Of a DNA stretch of 64,000 bases, positions 28,788 to 36,804 are shown piece after piece. The position numbers were made by a program, and so were the translations under genes. Under the pieces are notes generated by a model that was given only the letters and a program-made list of their open reading frames with translations, ran no database searches and was not told the origin of the DNA. Numbering within the stretch: position 1 is the stretch's first letter; each line of letters starts with the position of its first letter. Location: the NCBI GenBank assembly GCA_016715405.1, contig JADKAE010000017.1, forward strand, positions 62,001 to 126,000, in the 5' to 3' direction. Origin of the DNA: Saprospiraceae bacterium (GTDB lineage: Bacteria > Bacteroidota > Bacteroidia > Chitinophagales > Saprospiraceae).

Positions 28788-29294
28788 ATGATCGTGGTGC
28801 TCACCAGGCCCATGTACATGGCCGTGTTCGATTTCGGAAGGTGTAGCAAGCCTGATTGAATCAATCACGTCGGTAAAATACAGATCCTGGCCGGCCATGG
28901 GGTGGTTGAAGTCGATCAATACCGTATCGTCATTGACGGCTTTTACCGTGCCCATCAGGCGATTGCCGTATTGGTCGGCCATGGGTATAGTTCTGCCTAC
29001 CTGGAGTAGCTCGGTAGCCAGGCGTCCATCGACAACGAAAGTAGAAGAGGGCAGCTCGACTAAAGCATCGGGGTCTACCTCTCCGTATGCTTCGGCGGCA
29101 ATAATGCCAAAGGCAAACTCATCGCCGGTTTTTTTGCCCGCCAGGTTGCGTTCGAATTCAGGAATCATACTTCCGGCGCCGTACAAAAACACCAGGGGCT
29201 CACTGCCAAAAGTTTCTTCGACTAAGGCGCCTTGTGCGTCGCCTTCTTGTAAGCGGTAGTGCAATGTCACTACCATGTTGTTTTCAATAATCAT
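28785..29294 (-). CDS. SlyD-like FKBP-type peptidyl-prolyl isomerase
   Basis: This 169-residue protein starts at ATG 29294 or at the internal ATG 29276. It has the split FKBP domain with an inserted IF (chaperone) domain: L-V-F-L-Y-G-A-G-S-M-I-P-E-F-E, then A-Y-G-E-V-D, the IF part with V-G-R-T-I-P-M, then V-L-I-D-F-N-H-P-M-A-G-Q-D-L. The C terminus is His-rich (H-G-H-V-H-G-P-G-E-H-H-D-H), as in metal-binding SlyD. It is a cytosolic folding catalyst and a possible nickel or zinc carrier. The stop codon lies within a repeat hairpin. Confidence 0.95.
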   Translation of the reverse strand: MIIENNMVVTLHYRLQEGDAQGALVEETFGSEPLVFLYGAGSMIPEFERNLAGKKTGDEFAFGIIAAEAYGEVDPDALVELPSSTFVVDGRLATELLQVGRTIPMADQYGNRLMGTVKAVNDDTVLIDFNHPMAGQDLYFTDVIDSIRLATPSEIEHGHVHGPGEHHDH

Positions 29295-29483
29295 TGTAAA
29301 ATAGTTTGAAAATAAAGTGGTCAAAAAGAACGACCTCCAGGGAAACCTCCCGAAGGATCCTCTCTTTTTTAGAAATAAACACGGCTAAGGTAGGAAAAAG
29401 TTGTAGCAGATTTGTCAATAAAAGGCCATTCGCGTGCGTTAATCACTAAACATTCATTTACTACATCAACTAACTACTTCCTC

Positions 29484-29876
29484 ATGACGCGAAACGCTAT
29501 GGCTTGGCTAATCACCGCCACTCTCGCTTTTGTAATGGTTATGCCCGCTCAGGCTCAACAATCCAGAAATAAAAAAGAAGACAAGGAACAAACTACTGCT
29601 ACCGAGAAGGAAGAAAAGAAGCCGTTTTTTAAGAAAAATAAGAAAGAAGAGGAGCAGACTTCGCCCAAAGACAAGCGCGCCCTGTCGGAATCACACCGCG
29701 AAGCGAAAACAGAGGTGAGGGCCGCCCGCAAGGAAAAACAAGCCGCCCAGGCTCGCGAAAGAGCCGCCAAAGCCCGCGCCGATGCCATTAAAGCAGAAAA
29801 ACAAGCTATGCGCGCCGAAAAGAAAGCCTCCCGCAAGGATAAGCAGGCGGATAAGGCCAGGAAGAAATCGGAGTAG
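29484..29876 (+). CDS. Secreted Lys/Ala/Glu-rich small protein
   Basis: This 130-residue protein begins at ATG 29484 with a signal peptide (M-A-W-L-I-T-A-T-L-A-F-V-M-V ending P-A-Q-A-Q-Q). The mature part is almost entirely charged or helical low-complexity sequence (K-K-E-D-K-E-Q, A-R-E-R-A-A-K-A-R-A-D-A) and probably forms one long basic helix. Such proteins may bind nucleic acid or acidic polysaccharide, but nothing specific is recognised. The stop codon TAG is the first triplet of a repeat hairpin. Confidence 0.7.
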   Translation: MTRNAMAWLITATLAFVMVMPAQAQQSRNKKEDKEQTTATEKEEKKPFFKKNKKEEEQTSPKDKRALSESHREAKTEVRAARKEKQAAQARERAAKARADAIKAEKQAMRAEKKASRKDKQADKARKKSE

Positions 29877-29990
29877 TTCTCTGTTCTCTGTTCTCTGTTC
29901 TCTGTTCTCTGTTCTCTGTTAAAGTTACCAGGCAAAGATAAAGAACGGATAACGGACAACCGAGAACAGAGAACCGACAACGGAGAACTA
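29874..29990. repeat. Tandem-unit hairpin, GTTCTCT family (copy 1)
   Basis: Five 7-nt CTCTGTT units stand in the left arm, and degenerate complementary heptamers (GAACGGA, GAACAGA, GACAACG) in the right arm. The element runs exactly from one stop codon (TAG, 29874) to the stop of the convergent ctpA (29988-29990). The loop contains CAAAGATA, a minus-strand TATCTTTG -7 box. Its centre is nearly identical to that of 45616-45690. Confidence 0.92.
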
Positions 29991-31651
29991 CTTCTTCACT
30001 TCCGCCAGCGGATTGGGTTTGCGCAGAATGGTAAGCGCTTTGCTGATCATCGCATCGTCTTCGTTCCAGATTGCATAATAGCCTTCTTCGCCAAAGAGGT
30101 GTTTGGCGATGCGCGATTTCAGGAGACGGTTGATTTCGGTCTTGCACGCTGCATTTTGGAGGGTGTTGGGTTTTATTCCCTGACTTTTCGCGTAAGCGAG
30201 AAAATCATTCCACACGGCATCGCTGACCTTGTATGATTTCTTGAATTTATCGAGCGAGTATTTTTTTAAACCTGTCTTTTGTTTTTCCATCAGGCGGAAA
30301 ACAAACTGGGGGATATGCTGCCGCAGTTCGGCGTAGTAATCGTTGGTCAGGATAGAATCCATGGGCACGAACACATCGGGCGTGATGCCGCCGCCGCCGA
30401 ATACCACGTGGCCTTTGGCGGTAAAAAAGCGGGTCGTGTCGCGGGGTTTCGACAAATCGCCCTTGTACAATTCGCCTGAAGCATACCGGTCGATTACCTC
30501 TTCATCGTATTTGTTGTTGTTGCGATAGGGCTTTTGGATAGAGCGGCCCGAAGGCGTATAGTAGCGCGCTACGGTGAGCCGCAGGGCCGAGCCGTCGCGA
30601 AGCATATATTGCTCTTGTACGAGGCCTTGGCCAAAAGAGCGCCTGCCGATGATGATTCCCCGATCCTGATCCTGTATGGCGCCGGCAAGGATTTCGCTGG
30701 CCGAAGCCGAGCCTTCATCGATAAGCACCGCCACATCGTCTACATCGAAAAAGGGGCGGCCGTTGGTTTCGTAATCGGCCCGGTTTACCGCGCGGCCTTC
30801 CGTATACACCAGCAGTTTGTCTTTTCGTAAAAAAACTGGCTGAGGATATTGGTAGCTTGTTGCAGATAGCCGCCGGGGTTGTGGCGCAGGTCTATCACGA
30901 GGTCTTCCATGCCCTTTTTGGTAACCAGCTCTTCAAACGACTTCATAAACTCTTCGTAGGTAGTAGCGCTGAAGCGGTTGATCTTGATATAGCCGGTTTT
31001 GTTGTCGAGCATCATACTGATATCCACGCTGTGCATGGGTATCTTGTCGCGGGTGATATTAAAAAAGCGCAATTTGGATTCGGCGCCTCTTCGGATGCCA
31101 ACTTTCACCTTGCTGCCTTTTTCGCCGCGCAGGAGGTCGACGATATCTCTGGATTCCAGGTTTTGGCCGGCTACCACCGAATCGCCAATCATCACTATTT
31201 TATCGCCGGCGAGTAGACCTGCGGCTTCCGAGGGGCCGTCGGCGAGTGGGGCCACCACTACAACCGTGTCTTCGAGTATGATAAATTCGACGCCGATGCC
31301 GTCGAAGTTGCCATCGAGGTGTTCGTTGACTTCCTGGACTTCATTGGCGGGGATATAGCTGGAGTGGGGGTCGAGATTTTTAAGCACGTTGTCGATAGCT
31401 TCCTGGATCAGTTCTTCGCGGTCTACCTCGTCTACGTATTTGGCCTCGATATACCGCAGGAGTTCTTCGATTTTGCCCTGGCCCACCGATTGATCAGACA
31501 GCTCGCCTTCCGACTTGTCAATGGCAACGGCAGGGGCTATCGACTGCATCTTCATGCCGATGAGCATGCCGCCCACCAGCACCACAGAAAAGAGCAGCGG
31601 AAACCAAATATAATACCTGGATGACCCGGGCTTTTGATTTGTTGGAATCAT
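29988..31651 (-). CDS. ctpA: S41 C-terminal processing protease (one frameshift)
   Basis: The frames 30785-31651 and 29988-30809 form one protein of about 554 residues. One missing T in the T-run 30822-30825 restores Y-E-K-D-K-L-L-V-Y-T-E-G. An N-terminal membrane anchor is followed by a PDZ domain (D-G-I-G-V-E-F ... A-G-L-L-A-G-D-K-I) and the S41 domain: D-L-R-H-N-P-G-G-Y-L-Q-Q-A, the nucleophile in E-G-S-A-S-A-S-E-I-L-A-G, then R-R-S-F-G-Q-G. The usual catalytic lysine motif is F-G-K-G, so K appears replaced by Q. CtpA trims periplasmic proteins at their C termini. A -7 box lies at 31679-31686. Product call is certain; activity is less so. Confidence 0.92.
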
Positions 31652-31678
31652 GTTTGTGTGATAAAATTCTATTAACTA

Positions 31679-31686
31679 CAAATCTA
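31679..31686 (-). promoter_or_regulatory. -7 box (TAGATTTG) for ctpA
   Basis: The plus strand reads CAAATCTA, i.e. TAGATTTG on the minus strand, 28 bases upstream of ATG 31651. Confidence 0.4.
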
Positions 31687-31878
31687 AGGCTATTTATGTT
31701 GGATTTAAAGCCGGTTTTTTTGGCTTTGCCTCAATCTTACTTCTTATTCAACGCATTTTTTTTATTATTGCATACACAATGGCATATTTCTTAAATTAGA
31801 TCAACTAAAGTGGGTGTTTTATTTAAAATACAAAAAAATCACCCCTATTTGTTAAGACTTAATAAACGCAGGTGAGCT

Positions 31879-32493
31879 ATGAGCAAAGTAAAGGAGATTG
31901 ACAAGCTCGACAAACAAATTTTATCCATGCTGATGCAAAACGCTAAAAAGGCGTATACGGAGATAGCCCAGCAGTTGTTTGTTTCCGGCGGCACGATCCA
32001 TGTACGCATGAAAAAGCTGGAGGATGCAGGCATCGTGAAGGGCTATAGCCTGGATATCGACCACGGCAAGCTGGGGTATGATATATGCGCTTTTTTAGGA
32101 ATATATCTCGACAAGAGTTCTTTGTACGACGATGTGTCCAGTGAGCTTCAAAAGATACCCGAAATCGTGGCGGCGCATTATACGACGGGCTTGTACAACA
32201 TTTTTGCTACCATAATCTGCCGGGATACTGACCATCTCAGAGATGTGTTACACGACAAGATCCAGAAAATAGCCGGCATACAGCGCACCGAGACGTTTAT
32301 TTCACTGGAAGAAAGTATCAACAGACCCCTGTTTATTGAGGAGACGGAGGATGGAGGAGGGGTAGGGGAGGGGACTTTACGACTGTACGACTGTAGGACT
32401 GTACGACTGTACGACTTTACGAACAATGATCATATAGTCGTAAAGTCGCAAAGTCGCATAGTCTTTCACAGGGTGGCCACAAACAATACATAG
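31879..32493 (+). CDS. Lrp/AsnC-family transcriptional regulator with repeat-derived tail
   Basis: This 204-residue protein has an N-terminal helix-turn-helix (L-D-K-Q-I-L-S-M-L-M-Q-N-A-K-K, then T-E-I-A-Q-Q-L-F-V-S-G-G-T-I-H-V-R). A RAM effector domain follows (A-H-Y-T-T-G-L-Y-N-I-F-A ... L-E-E-S-I). It is closest to the Bacteroidota Lrp proteins of about 155 residues, which normally end near R-P-L-F-I-E. Here about 50 extra residues are encoded by a purine tract and by the tandem-unit repeat at 32377-32465 (R-L-Y-D-C-R-T-V-R-L-Y-D-F), and the frame overlaps the convergent methyltransferase by 28 bp. The tail is probably a read-through of repeat DNA that removed the original stop. Confidence 0.92.
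   Translation: MSKVKEIDKLDKQILSMLMQNAKKAYTEIAQQLFVSGGTIHVRMKKLEDAGIVKGYSLDIDHGKLGYDICAFLGIYLDKSSLYDDVSSELQKIPEIVAAHYTTGLYNIFATIICRDTDHLRDVLHDKIQKIAGIQRTETFISLEESINRPLFIEETEDGGGVGEGTLRLYDCRTVRLYDFTNNDHIVVKSQSRIVFHRVATNNT
32377..32465. repeat. Tandem-unit hairpin, GACTGTAC family (copy 1)
   Basis: GACTGTAC/GACTTTAC 8-nt units in the left arm face complementary GTCGTAAA/GTCGCAAA units in the right. It lies inside the 3' extension of the Lrp frame and abuts the stop codon of the methyltransferase at 32466. A related copy is at 34252-34351. Confidence 0.85.
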
Positions 32494-33101
32494 TTAAACA
32501 GCCGGCCTTTTTTGAGCAGGAAACGGGAGTCGATATGCAGTCCCTCGCCGGCCAACATGGCCTCGTAATCGGCGCTATCGTGCTGATGGGGATGCAGGAG
32601 ATCGGCCTGGAACAGGCGAAACACGTATTTGAGCCAGGGCCGGCGGTGCACATCAACGCTGAGTACAAGCGTGCCGCCTGGCGCCAGGGCGGCGGCGAGG
32701 CGGTGAAGCGCTTCGGGCAGCTTGTCAACGTGGTTGATGACATTGAGGCAAAAGACGTAGTCGTAGCTTTTTTCTTCGGCGAGGGCCTCGAGCGGCTGGG
32801 CCAAAAAACGCGCGTAGGGATAGCGCTCGGGATCAAAAAAATCGAAATGTCGCTGATATTGGGGCAGCAGCGGGTCGAGGGCATCTACATGGCATTGGTC
32901 GAGCGCGATGAAAATACCGGCGGGACCGCAGCCCGCGTCGAGTACCACGCTTCCCGGCGGCGGCGATACGCCGGCAGTTGCCAGCACGCGCTGCCAGTAC
33001 GCCCGCTTGCGCAGCAGATACGCTTCGTGGTCGGTTTTGCCGAGGTAGGCCCGCCACCAGCGCAATTCTCCCCACTGAGCTATTTGCCAACGCAAGTTCA
33101 T
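32466..33101 (-). CDS. Class I SAM-dependent methyltransferase
   Basis: This 211-residue protein has motif I V-V-L-D-A-G-C-G-P-A-G-I-F-I near residue 58, an acidic loop V-D-A-L-D-P-L, and motif IV Y-D-Y-V-F-C-L-N-V-I-N-H-V. L-A-P-G-G-T-L-V-L-S-V-D follows. It is a UbiE/Methyltransf_11-type enzyme; the substrate cannot be inferred. The open frame extends upstream to 33776, but that part overlaps the divergent Smr gene, so ATG 33101 is chosen. A possible -7 box (complement of CAAAATTA, 33143-33150) lies in the shared promoter region. Confidence 0.88.
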   Translation of the reverse strand: MNLRWQIAQWGELRWWRAYLGKTDHEAYLLRKRAYWQRVLATAGVSPPPGSVVLDAGCGPAGIFIALDQCHVDALDPLLPQYQRHFDFFDPERYPYARFLAQPLEALAEEKSYDYVFCLNVINHVDKLPEALHRLAAALAPGGTLVLSVDVHRRPWLKYVFRLFQADLLHPHQHDSADYEAMLAGEGLHIDSRFLLKKGRLFNYVLFVATL

Positions 33102-33125
33102 GTCGTTTGTAAACTTTGGTTGATG

Positions 33126-33133
33126 TATCTTTG
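33126..33133 (+). promoter_or_regulatory. -7 box (TATCTTTG) for the Smr gene
   Basis: TATCTTTG lies 29 bases before ATG 33162. A TTTG at 33106-33109 sits 16 bases upstream as a possible -33 element. Confidence 0.6.
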
Positions 33134-33161
33134 TTGTTGACGCAAAATTAATCGTTTTATC

Positions 33162-34214
33162 ATGTTGTTTGCAATTGGTACTCGTGTGCGATTTATTCAC
33201 TCCAACGACGAAGGGGTGGTGACCGCGCTGCTCGGCGACGGCATGGTGAACGTGTTGCTTGACGACAATTTGGAAATTCCCGCTTTCCTGGACGACCTGA
33301 TGCGCGCCGACGAAGCCTTTCCCAAGGTGAAAGCCAAAATAGTACCCGGCAAACAGGAGAAACCGGCCCCGGCGCCTATAGCCCCCGAACGCCCGGCTGC
33401 TGAGAGCCAATATACGATCATTAAAGGCGCGGGAATCCAGGTGGCTTTCGACCCCGTAATCAAAAGCGACGCCAATGCTGAGAAGTATCTTATTTATTTG
33501 ATTAATGATACAAATTTCGATGTGCTGTTTTCCTACGGCTTGTCGCTCAATAATCATCTCAAATACCAGCACAACGGCAAACTCAACGGCATGTCGACCT
33601 ACCTTGTCGGCGAACTTCAATTTGACGACCTCAACGATTCTTCCGAAGTAGACCTCCAATGCTGGCGCATCCTCACCGATGGCACCGGTCCGCGTATGCA
33701 CAAAAATCTGAAAATCAAACCCAAGCAGTTTTTTAAACGTCTCGTCACAGCCCCCTTGCTCAACAAACCCGTGCATTTGTTCCGCGCGATCGAAAATTTA
33801 AAAGACGCCGTTACCCGGCAAATGGAAGAAGAAGACCTCCGCGCCTATACCAAACGCAAAGCCAAACCGGTATTCAGCGACGACTCGGGAAAACTGGTAG
33901 ATCCGCACGAAGTCAAAGAATTAGCCGAGTTCATCCCCGAACTCGACCTCCATATCGAGCAACTGGTGGAGAACCCCCAGAAGCTGAGCAACGCCGAGAT
34001 CCTGCACATCCAACTGCGCCATTTCGACGCGTATATCGACAAAGCCCTGCGCCTGGGCATCAAACGCGTTTTTGTGATCCACGGCGTGGGCAAAGGCCGC
34101 CTGCGCGACGCTATCGCCACCCGCCTGCTCCGCCTCCCCGAAGTGGATACCTTCAGGAATGAATTCCACCCCCGGTACGGCTATGGGGCTACGGAGGTGA
34201 TCTTTTTGGGGTGA
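33162..34214 (+). CDS. DUF2027 / Smr domain protein
   Basis: This 350-residue protein opens with a small beta-barrel (F-A-I-G-T-R-V-R-F ... G-V-V-T-A-L-L-G-D-G). The DUF2027 domain covers about residues 90-240, and the C-terminal Smr domain, about 265-350, has E-L-D-L-H-I-E-Q-L and V-F-V-I-H-G-V-G-K-G-R-L-R. The Smr D-L-H and H-G-x-G-x-G motifs are those of MutS2-type nicking endonucleases or RNA/ribosome-associated nucleases. In Bacteroidota this architecture is common; its role is thought to involve nucleic-acid cleavage or ribosome rescue, which I infer from the domain only. A repeat hairpin follows the stop. Confidence 0.92.
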   Translation: MLFAIGTRVRFIHSNDEGVVTALLGDGMVNVLLDDNLEIPAFLDDLMRADEAFPKVKAKIVPGKQEKPAPAPIAPERPAAESQYTIIKGAGIQVAFDPVIKSDANAEKYLIYLINDTNFDVLFSYGLSLNNHLKYQHNGKLNGMSTYLVGELQFDDLNDSSEVDLQCWRILTDGTGPRMHKNLKIKPKQFFKRLVTAPLLNKPVHLFRAIENLKDAVTRQMEEEDLRAYTKRKAKPVFSDDSGKLVDPHEVKELAEFIPELDLHIEQLVENPQKLSNAEILHIQLRHFDAYIDKALRLGIKRVFVIHGVGKGRLRDAIATRLLRLPEVDTFRNEFHPRYGYGATEVIFLG

Positions 34215-34251
34215 GGTGTTCCTTTTTTGGGTTGCCGCGTTGTTATGGAAA

Positions 34252-34351
34252 GCGACTATGCGAAGGGGCGACTGTACGACTTTACGAGCAGATCCCAAAG
34301 TCGCACAGTCGCAAAGTCGTACAGTCGCAAAGTCGCACAGTCGCAAAGTCC
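34252..34351. repeat. Tandem-unit hairpin, GACTGTAC family (copy 2)
   Basis: The left arm GCGACTGTACGACTTTACG pairs with part of a longer right arm 34297-34351, made of seven GTCGCAAA/GTCGCACA units. It lies between two co-directional genes, ending 15 bases before the ATG of the OmpA protein. The arms are unequal, which fits unit gain or loss. Confidence 0.85.
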
Positions 34352-34366
34352 CAAACCCAATCGCCC

Positions 34367-35440
34367 ATGCGTATCCAGATTATCATTGCTGCGCTGCTCC
34401 TGCCTTGCGCCGTGTGGAGCCAATCCCTCCGCGACTCCCTGATATTCATCAAATCGGGGGAGGTTTATTTCGATTTCGGCAAAGCCGATATCCGCCCCGA
34501 AGCCGATTCGGTGCTGCACTTGTTTGCCGCCGAAGCGCTAAAATCGCCCAATAGCATCCTCTACATCACGGCTCATACCGACGCCATCGGCACCAACGAA
34601 AATAACCGTTTGCTGTCGCAGCGCCGCGGACAAGCCGTGAAAGACAGTCTCCTGGCTCGCAGCGTACCCGCTGAAAGGCTGGAAATCAAGGAATTCGGCG
34701 AAGAACGCCCCCAGGCTACCAACGATACCGACAAAGGCCGGCAGTTGAACCGGCGGGTGACGATCGACTTGTACCGCAAGCTGCGCCTGACTACGATGGA
34801 GGGAAATATCGTGGATTCGCTCAGCGGCAAGGGCATTGTGGCCGATGTGCTGATCAATACCGGACTGTGGCGCGATTCTATCCGCACCGATAGCAGCGGC
34901 TATTACCGGGCGCCCCTGCCCCTCGGCGCCACGGTGACTATCGACGTATTCGCCCCCGGTTATTTTTTTGATACCCGCCAGTTTAAGGCCGATAACCCCA
35001 AAATGAAACCGCTGAAGATCCCCCTCGACGATATCCAGCCCGGCGATATGGTCGATATCAAGAACTTGTATTTTGTGGGCAACCAGGCTATTCTGCTGGA
35101 AAGATCCCAACCCGAATTGCCCAAGCTACTTAAGTTTATGAACCTCAACCCCGGCATGAAGGTCGAGATTGCCGGCCATGTCAACCACCCCAATCTGCCC
35201 CCCGTGACGGTCGACTCCTGGGAGTACGGCCTGTCGGTGCGGCGCGCCAGGCTGGTGTACGATTATTTGATCGAACAAAAGGTGGAGGCTTCCCGGCTGA
35301 CTTATAAAGGCTACGGCAACTGGCAGATGCGCTACCCGAAGGCCAGGTCGAATAGAGACCAGGAGCTCAACCGCCGCGTGGAGATCAGGGTGCTGGAGAC
35401 CGGGGAGAAGCTCGGGAAGATCGGGAAGGACGGATATTGA
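34367..35440 (+). CDS. Exported protein with two OmpA-like domains
   Basis: This 357-residue protein starts at ATG 34367 with a signal peptide (I-I-I-A-A-L-L-L-P-C-A-V-W-S-Q). The first OmpA domain, about residues 25-135, has Y-F-D-F-G-K-A-D-I-R-P and A-H-T-D-A-I-G-T-N-E-N-N-R-x-L-S. A carboxypeptidase-regulatory-like beta insert follows, about 145-215 (V-D-S-L-S-G-K-G-I-V-A-D-V). The second OmpA domain, about 225-350, has I-A-G-H-V-N-H-P and L-N-R-R-V-E-I-R-V. The second domain has H-V-N-H in place of H-T-D, so its peptidoglycan-binding Asp may be missing. The longer upstream frame is translation of repeat DNA and is rejected. Confidence 0.9.
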   Translation: MRIQIIIAALLLPCAVWSQSLRDSLIFIKSGEVYFDFGKADIRPEADSVLHLFAAEALKSPNSILYITAHTDAIGTNENNRLLSQRRGQAVKDSLLARSVPAERLEIKEFGEERPQATNDTDKGRQLNRRVTIDLYRKLRLTTMEGNIVDSLSGKGIVADVLINTGLWRDSIRTDSSGYYRAPLPLGATVTIDVFAPGYFFDTRQFKADNPKMKPLKIPLDDIQPGDMVDIKNLYFVGNQAILLERSQPELPKLLKFMNLNPGMKVEIAGHVNHPNLPPVTVDSWEYGLSVRRARLVYDYLIEQKVEASRLTYKGYGNWQMRYPKARSNRDQELNRRVEIRVLETGEKLGKIGKDGY

Positions 35441-35547
35441 GGGGAGTGTGAGAGGGTGGGAGTGTGGGAGTGTGGGAGTGTGGGAGTGTGAGAATTTTTT
35501 CATTTCAATGCTCCCCCTCTCACACTCCCTCCCTCCCACACTCTCTA
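35438..35547. repeat. Tandem-unit hairpin, GGGAGTGT family
   Basis: Five 8-nt GGGAGTGT units in the left arm face CACACTCC/CTCCCTCC words in the right arm. The element spans exactly from the stop of the OmpA gene (35438-35440) to the stop of the convergent hppD gene (35545-35547). Confidence 0.9.
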
Positions 35548-36669
35548 CAAAGTGCCTCTCAGCGCCTGTTCGCGTTCGATAGATTCGAAGAGGGCCTGGA
35601 AATTGCCTTTTCCGAAAGAGCGGGCGCCTGCGCGTTGGATGATCTCATAGAACACCGTGGGGCGGTCTTGTACCGGCTTGGTAAAGATCTGGAGCAGGTA
35701 GCCTTCCTCGTCGCGGTCGATGAGGATATTGAGGCGCTGGAGCTCCTTCAGGTCTTCTTTGATCTCACCCACGCGCTGCGATACCGTTTCGTAATACGTG
35801 TCGGGCACGTATAGGAAATCGACGCCGTGTTTGCGCAGGTAATTCACCGTATAAATGATATCGTCGGTAGCTACGGCGATGTGCTGTACGCCGGCGCTGC
35901 GGTAGAAATCGAGGTATTCTTCGATCTGCGACTTCTTGCGGCCCTTGGCCGGCTCGTTGATCGGGAACTTGATGTAGCCGTTGCCGTTGGAGACCACCTT
36001 GCTCATCAGGGCGGTGTATTCGGTCGAGATGTCCTTGTCGTCGAAGGTCACCAGCAGTTTGAAGCCCATCACATCCTGGTAAAACTGCACCCACTTGTTC
36101 ATGGCGCCCAGTTCTACGTTGCCCACGCAGTGGTCTACGTAGCGAAGGCCGGCCGGCACGATCTCCAATTCACTTTTCTTAGCTACAAAACCCGGCATAA
36201 AGGGGCCGTGGTAGGCGTGGCGTTCTACGAAAGTGTGGATCGTTTCGCCGTAGGTTTTGATGGCCGCCGTTTTGATCCAGCCGTGTTCGTCTTCCATCTT
36301 CTCTACGGGGAAGGCCGATTCTGCGCCGCGTTCGAGGGCGGTATAGTAGGCTTCTTCGGCGTTGTCGACCCAGAGGGCCAGCACTTTTACGCCGTCGCCG
36401 TGCTTGTGTACGTGGTGGGCTACTTCGTGGTCGGGCCCCAGGGCCGAGGTGAGTACCAGCCGGATCTTGTCTTGCTGCACCACATAAGAGGCGCGGTCGC
36501 GCACGCCCGTCTCCGGGCCGCGGTAGGCCACCAGTTCGAAGCCGAAGGCGGTCTGGTAGTAATGCGCAGCCTGTTTGGCATTACCCACATAAAATTCGAT
36601 ATGGTCGGTGCCTTTGATCGGGAAGGTATCCTGTCCCACGGTTGATTGTTGATCGGTTAAGGTATGCAT
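35545..36669 (-). CDS. hppD: 4-hydroxyphenylpyruvate dioxygenase
   Basis: This 374-residue enzyme has two vicinal-oxygen-chelate domains. The Fe(II) ligands are visible as H in R-Y-V-D-H-C-V-G-N-V, H in G-V-Q-H-I-A-V-A-T, and E in F-Y-E-I-I-Q-R. The C-terminal helix F-G-K-G-N-F-Q-A-L-F-E-S-I-E is characteristic. It converts 4-hydroxyphenylpyruvate to homogentisate, the second step of tyrosine breakdown. It follows hmgA in the same direction, so the two steps that make and open homogentisate are encoded together, with a MarR-type gene at the head of the operon. A repeat hairpin lies in the 132-bp gap to hmgA. Confidence 0.97.
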   Translation of the reverse strand: MHTLTDQQSTVGQDTFPIKGTDHIEFYVGNAKQAAHYYQTAFGFELVAYRGPETGVRDRASYVVQQDKIRLVLTSALGPDHEVAHHVHKHGDGVKVLALWVDNAEEAYYTALERGAESAFPVEKMEDEHGWIKTAAIKTYGETIHTFVERHAYHGPFMPGFVAKKSELEIVPAGLRYVDHCVGNVELGAMNKWVQFYQDVMGFKLLVTFDDKDISTEYTALMSKVVSNGNGYIKFPINEPAKGRKKSQIEEYLDFYRSAGVQHIAVATDDIIYTVNYLRKHGVDFLYVPDTYYETVSQRVGEIKEDLKELQRLNILIDRDEEGYLLQIFTKPVQDRPTVFYEIIQRAGARSFGKGNFQALFESIEREQALRGTL

Positions 36670-36675
36670 TATATT

Positions 36676-36804
36676 AAGGGTTTATGAGAGTTTATGAGGG
36701 TTTATGCGACTGAAAGGAGTCCCGTACTGACCAAAGGGAAGTCGGGAAGGGTTTATGAGGTTATAGACTTTCATCAACCCTCATCAACCCTCATCAACCT
36801 TTTA
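36676..36804. repeat. Tandem-unit hairpin, GGGTTTATGA family, with insert
   Basis: The left arm has three GGGTTTATGA-type units. The right arm has three CATCAACCCT units that pair imperfectly with them. The loop holds a 32-bp segment (36716-36747, GGAGTCCCGTAC...) that recurs at 58026-58057 in another hairpin. It lies between hmgA and hppD in the same operon. Confidence 0.75.

Noticed and set aside
33102..33776. N-terminal extension of the methyltransferase frame
   Set aside because: The extension is antisense to the Smr/DUF2027 gene; ATG 33101 fits the family start.
34211..34366. N-terminal extension of the double-OmpA protein
   Set aside because: It is translated repeat DNA with Ser/Arg/Lys runs, and a normal signal peptide starts at ATG 34367.
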